DNA of 64,000 bases from Anagrus nilaparvatae (taxonomy: Eukaryota > Arthropoda > Insecta > Hymenoptera > Mymaridae): NCBI GenBank assembly GCA_022575985.1, contig JAKSXM010000272.1, positions 25,788,501 to 25,852,500 of the forward strand, given 5' to 3'. Below the pieces are notes generated by a model. It saw nothing but the letters and a program-made list of their open reading frames with translations, was not told the DNA's origin and made no database searches. The position numbers and the translations under genes were made by a program. Positions 21,312-33,300 of the stretch are shown here, one piece after another. The stretch's first letter is position 1. The number at the start of each line of letters is the position of its first letter.

Positions 21312-24300
21312 CTAAATAAACATTAATTAAATTAATTTATTTTGTTGGATATTTATCATGCAACAATTATTTCTTTTAATTATAAAACACAATTATTCTC
21401 ATTTAGTAGACGTATTAATCTGATACCGAGCGATAAAATTCAAAGTTTTTAAAATCTATTTCAATTTACTCAGTCTAGGTCTTATGATGTTAAACTTAAA
21501 TTTTCTTAAATTGCTTTTTAATCTATAACTTCTTGAGCTGACGATATTACTTCGGATATAAAAATAATATTTTAATGGAAAAACGACGAAAATTGAATTT
21601 TTGTCGCAAATACTTTTGCTTGTTAAGATTCTGGATAAAAATTCCAAAGTTTAACCATAAAAATTAATTATGGAATCGGTTATAAAATTTTTTGGATTTA
21701 CTTTTTAATTTGAATAGTGTTTATTATTTTATACAGAGCAAAATTACAAGCTTCTTTGCATATTTTAATAGTATATTATCTATCAAGGGCGTAAAATTTT
21801 AGTGCTAATGTGTACACTAGACTGTGTCTTATTTTTTTTTTTACGATATTTTTTGGCTCCCCCCATTTTTTTCGAATATTTTGGTCATAAAAAACACCCA
21901 GCTCCAAGGATTTGGATTTTTGATTTTTTTTACCCGTGCCGCCGGGCAGTTGAAGTTTCCCATTTAAATAACATGGGAATTTCGAGGTTTTAGCTTTATA
22001 AATTTTTACAGAGGCCGCAATATGTTTTAAGAAGCTATAACTATTGCTGGAAAACATACTTTCATATGTTGTAAAGACATGAAAACCACCCTCCATTCAT
22101 TCCAATGGGACTTCTGGGCCTAAATCGCAAATTAACATGTTGTCTAAATCTTATAAAACAGGGTTTTTCGGTAATTTTCAATAAAACGCTACAACCTCAA
22201 AAATTCACCAAAACACTTCTGATAGGTACTTTTTTTTCTCCAAGTATCACCTTTCAAACGTCGTAAACCGTTTTTTTTTATCACTGATTTTCTCAGCACT
22301 ATAGTCAATTAACCTACTGGTAATTTTAGACCCTAAATGACCAATTTTTAAATTTGTTTAAACTGCTGCCAAAATTGTAATTTTTGACAAAATTAAGTTT
22401 CACAGTCCTAAAAAATTTTCTACAAGCTTCAAGTTTCCAAAAATTCTTTACTCGTCTGTTTTTTTGAAATAGTTTTTATGATATCGCTTTTCAAAGATAA
22501 TTATAAAAATTGACTTTTTCTTTAAACCCTAAAATTGGGACTCTGACTTTAAATTATCATCTCTGGTTAATAATTTATTGAAAAGCGGTGAGTAAAAAAT
22601 TTTTGGAAATTTGAAACTTGCAGACAATTTTTAAGACCTATAAAGCTCATTTTTGTCAAAAATTACAATTTTGACAGCAATTTAAAAACATTGAAAAATT
22701 GGTCATTTTTAGTCGAAAATTACCGTCAGGTTAATTAGCTATAGTGATGAGAGAATCAATGTTAAAAGAACGCGGTTTGCGGCGTTTAAAAGGTGACACT
22801 TACACCAAAAAAATGAGACCAACCAGAAGTGTTTTGGTCAATTTTTGAGGTTGCAGCGTTTTATCGAAAATTACCGAAAAACCGTGTTTTATAAGATTTA
22901 GCCAACATGTAAATTTGCGATTTAGGCCCAGAATTCCCTTTGGAATAAATGCAGGGCTGTTTGCATGTGTTTCCAACATATGAAAGTATGTTTTCCAGCA
23001 ATAACTAGCTTCTTAAAACATATTTAAAAATTTATAAAAATTTACAAAGCTAATACCTCGAAATTCCCATGTTATTTAAATGGGAAACTTCAAGTGCTCG
23101 GCGGCACGGGTTAAAAAAATCGAAAATCAAAATCCTTGGAGCTGGGTGTTTTTTATGACCAAAATATTCAAAAAAAAATGGGGGGAGCCAAAACATATCG
23201 AAAAAAAAAAATAAGACACAGTCTAGTGTACACACTAATGTCTAAAGTTTTTCGCTCATGGTACTTACGATATTTTTTGCCTACCTAGACGTACAAGAAG
23301 TGCAGAAAATTTCCTGACAAGTTTTACGCCCGGGAGGGCAAAAAAGTTTTCTGACAGTGGCCACAAAAGTATGATTTCTTGCCACTGACGCAGAAAAATC
23401 GTATTAGACTCTTGGTCATAAAATTCTGGAATAATATACTATTTTTGAATTTTTCCAAAATCGTGGACGCAAAAATGGTACCCAATAAGAAGGAAGAGCA
23501 AAATTGGCGCCATTTTTATATTTCAACATATTGGAAAAATGAGCAAAAATCTTCAAAGACTATATGCGAAATAGGCTGGGGATCTCAGTTTCTTTACAAA
23601 TATAAAAAAAGGATAGCAAATTTATACTTAAGTTTAAAAAATTATAATTAAAAAATTCAGGTCATGATATTCTTGGGGCAAAATTTACGAATTTCGACCT
23701 CGGAACCAAAAAGAACAAATATTTCTTGCAAAAAATAATTTATTTAAGGTTTTAATTTTTTTTTATGTTTCTTATATTCAAATTATTCATCCTTAATGTA
23801 TTTTCATTTGGCAAGATATGCGGATTTAATCCATCATTTTAATACAAAAAATTCAACTAAATAAAGAAGTTACTAAAAAAAAGAGTAAAAGAAATATATT
23901 TTTGCAACTAATAGAAATTTTTTTAAGACTTTATCTTTACAAAACAAAATACAATAGATTTTTTTTAAAAGTTCAGATAATAGTTTACTTCTTACATTAG
24001 CTTTTTACTATATAATTTAAATAGCAGAAGAAAAAAAAAATCTAGTTAAAAAAGAAAAATATAAACTTACGCAACCGTATTTAGCTCTCTCATCAATCTT
24101 TCGTTCTCCCAAGGCACTCTGTGTTCTACATCTCGTTTTATTTCTCATTTCACATTCGTTGCATAAAACTAACAAATTCGTCTTACTTCCAGCAGGTTGC
24201 GATCGATTAAGTCCAGCTAAATCGTCATCACCTTCAATAACAATATCATTTGCTGTATCATATTCATCTTCATCGATAACATCATCTTCATAATCATAAT

Positions 24301-27300
24301 CATCATCTTCATCTTCGTCATCTTCACTTTCGAAAAATTTCTGACTCGGTGTACCAATTGATCTACCGTCATCAATTTCAGCAGCTTCTTTTAAATAAGT
24401 ATGGATACGCTCGAGACGAATTGTGCCGACGCGTAATGCGCTCGGCCCTGTTTCTTGTTAAATAATGCTTTCGCGATTAAGTTCGTTATCTTCATTTAGA
24501 CTCGAACTAGAACTAGCACCACAAATTTGCATTTCAATTTCGGCTAAACGACTTTCTACTTCCCATTGCTTTTGATTGAGTTTTACACTCATTTGTGCAT
24601 TTTCAGATTCTACTGTTACTAAACGATCACGTAATCGTTTTATTTCAGCTATCAAAGCGTCTTGATCGCTTTTTGAATTTGGTTCCAGTGTATCAGGTAA
24701 TAGTTGAGTTGTACTGTTACAAATTGTACCTTAAAAAAGAAAATTATATTAATTTCTTGTAATATTTTTTCAAAAATTAATTTAAATTTTATATTCTAGC
24801 ATTAAAAAAATATCTTTTTTAAATACAAATTTATCTCAAAAGTTTCATTTCAGTAAATCTGTTAAAAAATTTTATAAAAATATTCATAAATTTATCTCAT
24901 TTTTGTTGAATTTTATCAAAGCTTTTCAATTTCCAAGTTACGTCAAGTGAAAAATGAAATACAAATATTGAAATTATAAAATATTCGTGTAATTTTATGA
25001 TTTTTTATTAAATCTGCGGAGGGTTTTTTACATTTATTTAATTATTTATTTTATGAATTTTGAATAAAAATGTATTTTTTGAATTTACATAAAAAATTTT
25101 TAAAATATTAAATCTCATATTAATTTTGGAATATTTTTTTAATAAAAAGTTTTTTTATAGAAATTTATTTTTTCATATTATCAAATTAGTTGTGAAGTTA
25201 CATTTTAGCAGTAGGTCGTGAAATTTAAAATGTGTAAAATGTTTCATATAATGAATTTTTTACTATATATACTGTAAAATCTGCCCTTAATTTTAGTGTC
25301 ATAATAGTAAAATAATTTTACAAGAATTTTGCAGAATTTTGCAAGATTTAGATTTATGTTTGTATTAGACCTCTAGGCCATAACATGCATCCAGAAAGCT
25401 TAAAAGCAGAAAAATATGTTTTTTACGCTTTATTTAATTTTTCCGATTCATTGAAGATTAGGTAAAAAATTTAACTTATCCTCAGTTTTTAAGGAAAAAA
25501 TTTTTTTGAATCTTCAAGGATCCTTTACGTTAATTTTTAGAACATACAAAAAATAGCATCTATAAATTTCAATAATAGAGCTGATGGAATGCAGAAAACA
25601 ACTTCATAATATAATATCCAAAGATCCAAAAAGCGCGGATAAATGAGAGTGAAAGTATTTAGTTTTCTGGATATTAGAAAGTTGTTTTCCCTCATAGAAT
25701 CGAAAAACTATATATTTTTTTACATTTTTCACTGGGTCTATTAAAAAAAAAAATTAAAGATGGTATATTTTATATGCTCAGAATACTGATTTTCAAAAAT
25801 TTAAGAGAACTCTATTTCAGGATCCTAAAAAAATCTTGAAGATTTTGCATCCAATGTTTAGAATTTTATCTGTTCATAGAAATAAACTAAAGCAAGAAAA
25901 TCCACATTTTTTTGGTTTTTAAGGTTTTTACTGATTGCGTGTCGTGGTCTGAAGGTCTAATTCCAAAAGAATTCAGTGAAATTTTGGGTAGCACTACTTA
26001 GGCTTAGTTTGGTTATAATTCAGCAATAGTCCTTTTGCTATCATGATATTAAAGTAGATGGCAGTTTTTTTTACAGTACAGTGTTTCAGGATACTGAAGG
26101 CATAGTTTTAAAGTTTGAAACAATTTAGCGATTAAAATTTCAAGATCTTTCTTGCAAATTTAAAGCAGGCTAACTTTGAAATTATGAAGCTTAAAAAAAA
26201 TAAATGATAAATTTTATTAGCTTGGCACACAATAACTTAAAATTTTTAGACAATTTTTTCTGCAAATGGCAAATATTTGCTAGTGATTAAAGCAGCAAGC
26301 GAAGACAGAACTTTGTAGTTTTTATTTATTGAACAAATAAAATTAATTTGATTAAAATTCAACTTAATTTTATTGGGGGAAAAAGTAACCCAAAATTATT
26401 TTTTCTAATTGAAATTAGCCGAATTGGAATTTATATTTAAATCCTACTTTTAATATTACCAAATTAACATTTTTTTAAGTATAATATCAAAAGTCTGTTT
26501 TTTCGAGTGCGAAAATTTACGGGCTCGAGGGGCGTAGTCCCGAGATATATTCGACATATTAAACTTATTTTTAAGAAGTTTAGTTAGATATTTTACATAA
26601 GGTCAAAAAGGACGGGACGTCCAGGTCAGAAAATAGCCTTTTTTGTCCTGGATATGTAAATTATATAAAATAAATGTAGAATTACAGTATAAAATGAGCA
26701 ATTTTTTGCAAATTGAAATGAAATTTTGTATCATTTAATTTAATTAAAATATTAACAAAAAGTAAATTATTGGATTAATTAAAATATTTTATTAAAATAT
26801 TAACAAAATGTAAAATGTAAAAATGTTTTGAAAATGAATTAAATTTTTAATTATTCCAAGAAATTTTTTAAAATAAGCAATTATTTCTTTTAATTAATAT
26901 TGAATTTCATTACAAAATTAAATTCATAAAATTATTAAAATTTGTATGAAAATTAATTAATTTTAATTGTTATTTTAATTTAATCGTTATTTTACAAAGC
27001 ATGAAAATAATTTAATTATTAAATTAGAAAAAAAAATAATTTAAATTAAAAAAAAAAAATAGAAAAAATTAAAGAAAAGTTTTTCTTCCTTGATGAATCA
27101 AGATAATTAAAACCATAGAATTAAGAAAAAAAAAATTTAAGTTAATTAAAAATGCAAAAATTAACAAGTTTTCTTTTTACTAAAATTCAAAAAAGAAGTA
27201 CATTGCTCGTGGCTAACTTTTTCGTGCTTTGTAATGAAAAACATTCTCTGGATGTAATGTGTAATTAGGTTGGAAAAAAAATTGAAGAAATTTAAGACTG

Positions 27301-30300
27301 GAGAAAATATTTGTGAAACTATTTCTGTAGTTCGTAGTGGTAATAATTAAATTTTTACAAAAATTACTTCAATTTTCAAAAAATATTAGATTTCAGTAAA
27401 AAGAAAAAAAATACTAATCTAAAAAAAACTTGAAAAACTTAATTTTACATGAGTTATTATTATTTTTAAAAAAATAGTCACGTGATAAAATGAAGTATAA
27501 CTACGTGCTTAACTTCCAAAATCAACACTTTTACTTATTTTTAAATTTCCTTTTTTTTATTCTGAAAAACTAATTTTAAAACTAAATATAAAATACTCTT
27601 ATTCTTCGCCTTAAAAAAAAAAAATTTATATTACAAAGATATGTTAAACGTATTTTTTTTTTTTAAATAAGTAAGTAAAGCATTAAAAAAATTTTTTTTT
27701 AGCCAAGGAAAGCTCATTTTAACGACTTTCTTCTTAAGCTTTTTCGTATATATTTTTTAAAAAAGTAAAAGATACGCATAGAATTTTTTATATTTTCTTT
27801 TACTGTACTATAAAAGATAAACTACTTTTGTATAAATAAAATGAGATAGAAATATCATTTTGTTAGATAACAGAAAAGGTAATAATTAACTTGGTTAGTT
27901 ATTATTATTTTTTTAATTTGTAAAAAGAAAGGGGTTTTCTTGAATTTCTTTAGATTAAAAATAATATGATAAAAAGGTAATTTTTAAATTATATTAAGCT
28001 GTTGAACTTTTCTTTTTTGTTTTTTAACTTTTTAACTTTAACAATGTCAAGTGATCCCAAAAACTTTTGATGTTTTTAACTTTTTTTGTATTTTATATGT
28101 TAGAGGATACCTTTTTAAGATGAAATGTATTCATAGGAAGGGGTACTATGGGAATTCAAAAATTAAAGGGAGGTCAAGTGTGTCCATTTTTGGGGAAGAG
28201 GAGCAAATGGGATTTAAAACAATTTCGATTTAGGGACTTTTATAATAATTAGGGAGTATACTTCAAAACTGTTACATGTGAACATCTTCCATGCTCGTTG
28301 GTTACGTTAACACACAGACCAGTTATAAGTTTTATGTTTTGGGTTCGAATAATAATTAAGGATGTTTGCCACTTTTTAAAAATATTTCAACATGCTAAAC
28401 TGTTTTTTAAAAAAGCGTTAAATTGTTAAAAAAGGACCAAATTATTTTAACAAAGTTAACCACTTATTAAGGAAAAAGCGAAAGCTCAATTAAAAAAAAA
28501 ATACCTATGGTGACTGCTGAGTTAAATTGACAAGTTTACAAGTTTCATAGATATATAACATCTAGAGACTCTATACTTCGGAAAAATGAAAATTTTAAAA
28601 TTAATTTTACTTAGGAAATCAAAAATTTTTTTTATACATATTGCAATTTGGGTATTATAAGTTTTTGTCACTACTCAAGATTTCTAAAAAAAATTCAAAA
28701 TTTTAATATTTAGTTAATTAAAAGGCACTACATCGTGTGACTGGGATAATCATTTTAAAATTTGCTCTATAGAATTTAGCAAAATCCACTAGATTTTGAT
28801 ATTTTTGTACAAGAAAATCTCAATACGGCTGGGGAGTTTCAAATTCTGCTGACATTGGGTCGCTGAATCCAATTCTGGAGTCCAAAATACTCTTAATAAA
28901 TCATCAAAAACTACTCTTTTATAGGCGCTTTTCGCAAAACTTTGTGAGCAAGGCTAAAATTATTTAAAAATTTATTTTTCTAAAGGAGACATTTCACGTC
29001 ACTTCAGCAAAGGTTTCCTGAAATTTTTTTTTTTTTTAGGAGTAAATTTTAAAAAACTATAATGGCAGGACCGAATTCCTGAGGAAATTCTACTAAAATC
29101 CCTTTTTCTCAAAATTTTTGAGAATTTCTAGAAGGGTGAGATAATAAAGAAGAACGGGCAGCTTAGAAGAGCCCAAAAATAAACTTTTTTTAAAAACTCA
29201 CCATGGGCTTAATTTTCAATATTAAGGGCTGAAAATTGGGGACATGGCGTATCTTGAGCAGAAAAAAATCTTTCAGCCCGATCCAAGCACCCCACCCAAC
29301 TTTTGCTTAAGTGACATGAAATGCCTCAAAGTTAATATATAAAAAAAAATTAAACTGGTTTGTGTATACACAACATAAGACTGAACCTAAATGTGTATAA
29401 AATATTTACTACAGTTAATTTTTGGGAACAATACATAAATGAAACATAATAACACTATTAATTTTTGGTAAGTTTTCACTCTTTTCACCAGATTCAGCGA
29501 CCCAAAAAACACAAGAACTATTATTCTAGATCCAAAGGAAACTAAGAAATAAAATAAAGCATACTATAAAAAAAATTTAATAATGAAACTATTTAATAAG
29601 AAAAAAATCCATAATTTTAATTTAACTTTTATTTATTAACTAATAATAGTTTCATTTACTATATTTTTTATTATCGATAAATAACTGCGGCATAATAAAT
29701 TTTTTATTTTATTTTATTTAACATGCACGAATAAAAGAAAAAAATATTTAGATCTGGTATAAATGAACGTAAAAACAATGCATTTTCTTTTTTTTTATTA
29801 TAATTAAATCCTTTAATAACAAGAAAATTTATCGTACCCTACCCTGTACCCTACTTCTTTATTATACACGTTTTTGTAATTACAAAAGATAATAAATTAA
29901 AAATAAAAAGTAATAAAATTTATACTTTAAAGCTATTTTTCATAGATTTTTTAATCAATTAATTATTATCGTGACATATAATTACATTTAATTTACAAAA
30001 AAAGTATTCAAATTTAATTTCTTATTAACACTTTTTTTGACACGCGTAAAAAATTATTGATAATAATTAAAAAAAATTGTATTTTATAGCGTAGTAAAAC
30101 TCGAAGTAAATAAAGTTTTTATAGAAACGAAAAAAAAAGGTATTAAAATTTAATTAAGTTAAAATTTAATTATTAAGAAAAAAAAAACAGGGGTAAAAAA
30201 GGTCGTAATTTTAGTGTTAGAAAAAAAAGGATACTTAAGTAATTTTAGGTATAATTATATTAATTTTTTTTTATCTTGTGAGTAAACATGAAAATAAATT

Positions 30301-33300
30301 TCTTATCTTTTTATTTTCATAGTAATAATTAAAAAGATTATAATCTTATTAAATTAAAGACTATAATAATTAGAATTTAATTATATAAAATTCATATTAT
30401 ATGGGAGTTTTCGTGTCAGCTCAGACGTGGCCAAAAATATAAAAAAATTACTCAAATTACATGTAAATCACCATTTTTCGGCAGGGTAGAAAAGTACACT
30501 TTTCTCGAGTACTCGAGAAAAAAAATGTGGCAAAAATTGTATGTGTGCCCAATTGCCCGTGGATCGCATATAAATAACCGTCCGGGCAAAGCCTTAAAGC
30601 TGTTTTAACATGGAACATGTTTATAGGGAGGGGGTACTTCAGAACTTGAAAATTAAGGGGGGGGGGTCAAATGAGACTTAAAATAATTAGGTTAGTATGG
30701 GCTTTAGGACTTAGGATAATACAGGTTTATGGACTTATAATAATATCGATTTAGGGACTTGGATTAATTCAGGTTCAGGGACTTGGAATAATTCAGGTTT
30801 AGGGAATCAAAATAGTTTGGGTTTAGAATCTTATTAGCTAGTAAGGTGATAATTACAAATTATAAAATTAGAAAATTCTATTGTAATGTTGAGTAACATT
30901 TGTATTATACCTAGTCCTCATCTGGAAGTAAACATGTTCCATGCATTTAGGTTGTGTTTACACAAACCGGTTATAAGTTTTTAGAATACTTTTTGTTTTG
31001 ACTTATTTGCATTGTTAGTGGAAAAAAAATGAGTTGCATGCTGTGGCAATGGAGTTGCATACACTGAAAAAAAATTCCGCTTGCCGCTACCGGAATTCCA
31101 TTTGCCGCTAGCGGAATTCCGTTTGCCGCTAGCGGAAATCCGCTTGCTTTTTTTTTAATTTTTTAAATTTTTAAGCGGATTTCCGCTTGACACTAGTGGA
31201 TTTTTTTTTTTAAATTTAAACGATTGCAAATGACTTGAAACGTAAAAATAATATAAAAAAAATTATTTTTTTGCACTCAAAACTTCATAAGACTGAAAAA
31301 TTCATTTTCATTTCATTTGCAATCGTTTCAACATTTAAAAAAATCGTTTGCCGCAAGTGGGATCTTTTGCGATAAAATTAACAAAAATATATACCATTTA
31401 TATTACTAGCAAAAGTTGAAGGGGGAGCTCTGCCCCCCTTGTACCGCATTTACTTCTATTTCTGTTGCTTAAGAAAATTATGTTTCACTGCAAATTTATA
31501 ATTATGCAAACACACTCAGAATTTTCAGAGGAGCCTAGTTCTATTCCCAGTAAAGTTATAATTATTAATTACAGAAACGTATTTAAAAAAGTATTGAAGA
31601 GGCCTAATGCCCCTATGCCCAATCCCGAAGATAATTTATTTCTTCATCATATTATTCAGCTAGTGATTTCATAATTTAAACTTTGTTTTATTAACTGGAT
31701 ATGCAATTTTTTTGGTATTTTTTAATCTAGAGAATTTAAGGTCTCATAATAAAAAACTATAAAATAATTTTTAGAGGGGCCTCATTATAGTCCTAATAGT
31801 TTGTAGCGTAAACAATATGAATTAATAATCATTTTTAAATAAACAATCGTGCGTTTTACTCTTGGATATGCAAAATCTAGTGTTTCAGAGGGCTCTAGTT
31901 TTTCTATAACCTCGATAAAATAATTTGTAAAAAAATGAATTTATGATACAAAAATCATGCTTTGGTTTTTGAATAATAAAGAATCTAGATTTCTTGAATT
32001 TTTCTCTAATTTTCTTATTTTTAACGAAAATTTTTTCTAACTAAAAAAATGTTACAAATTTTTAAAGAAGCGTCCGTTTTTAATAAAAATTTATCTGACA
32101 GGGGAGTTCAATACATTTGGAATACCAAATTACACCAAATGGTTATGGATGAGTTTATTGTGTTGAAAAAACATGCCGACTACTCTCCGTTCATTCCAAA
32201 GAGCCTTCTGGGCCTAAAAACGCAGGATTTAATGTTATGGAATAGGGTTTTTAGGTCATTATCAATGAAACGCTAAAACCTCACAAGTTAACCATAACTC
32301 ATCTGGTTGGTCTCATTTTTTGGTTTAAGTATCACCTTTTAAATGCCGTAAACCGCAATTTTTTGTCATTAATTATCTCATCACTATAGCCAATTAACCG
32401 AAAATGCCTTTTAACCAAAAATGACCAAGTTTTAAACTCCTGCAAAATTTGTAATTTTTGACGAAAATGGGTTTTAGAAGTCTCAAAATATTTCTACAAG
32501 CTTCAAATTTCCAAAAATTCTTTACTCTACTTTTTTAAATTATTTGTTAAGCAGATATGATAATTTGAAGTCGGAGTCCCAATTTTATAATTTTTCAAAA
32601 AAGCTCATTTTTAATGTTAACTTTGAAGAACCATTTCTTAAAAACGACTCAAGTAAATGAGACGAGTAATAAGTTTTTGGAAACTTGAAGCTTTTAGAAA
32701 TTTTTTGAGATATATAAACCCTTTTTTTGTCAGAAATTACGAATTTGGCAGCAATTTAAAAATTGGCCATTTTTAGCCAAAAATGGCCATTTCGTTAATT
32801 GGCAACATTGATGAGAAAATTAGTGATGAAAAATTGCGGTTTATGGCGTTTGAAAGGTGATACATATACCAAAAAAATGAGACCAACCAAAAGTTTTTTG
32901 GTTAATTTTTAAGGTTTAAGCGTTTCATTAAAAATTACCAAAAAACCCTATTCCATAACATTGAGCCCTGCGTTTCTAGGCCCAGAAGGCCCATTGGAAT
33001 GTACGAAGGGTAGTCGGCTATGTTTCAACATAAAAAGTACAATAGCTGAGATGCAAAACTATGGCCTATGTCACTCGCAGACTTTTTTCCTTTATTTTGA
33101 CACCGGTTTTATGCAATTTCGTTTCGAATTTCGTTCTCTGGTTTGACCCTGATGATGGAACACACACTCACATACACAGACACAAATAAATTTTCAAATA
33201 TATATAGTAGTAAAATAAGATATATAGAACATATTTTTGTTAATTTTTTCACAAAAAATCCTACTTGCGGCAAATGATTGTTTTTTAATGTTAAAACGAT

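Larger units (their letters stand above)
21312..24070 (-). other. CNG channel intron, mostly filled by a foldback element
   Basis: 2.76 kb between the last two exons. 21786-23258 is a foldback element and 23335-23450 a family B fragment. The remainder is AT-rich with no coding signal. Confidence 0.6.

Noticed and set aside
21776..22096. 106-codon minus-strand frame and its mirror at 23050-23235
   Set aside because: Both are readings of the two arms of the same palindrome.
28335..28350. GGTTCGAA-like T-loop motif suggesting a tRNA (also near 54688)
   Set aside because: No acceptor, D or anticodon stem could be paired around it; the first copy lies in a repeat.
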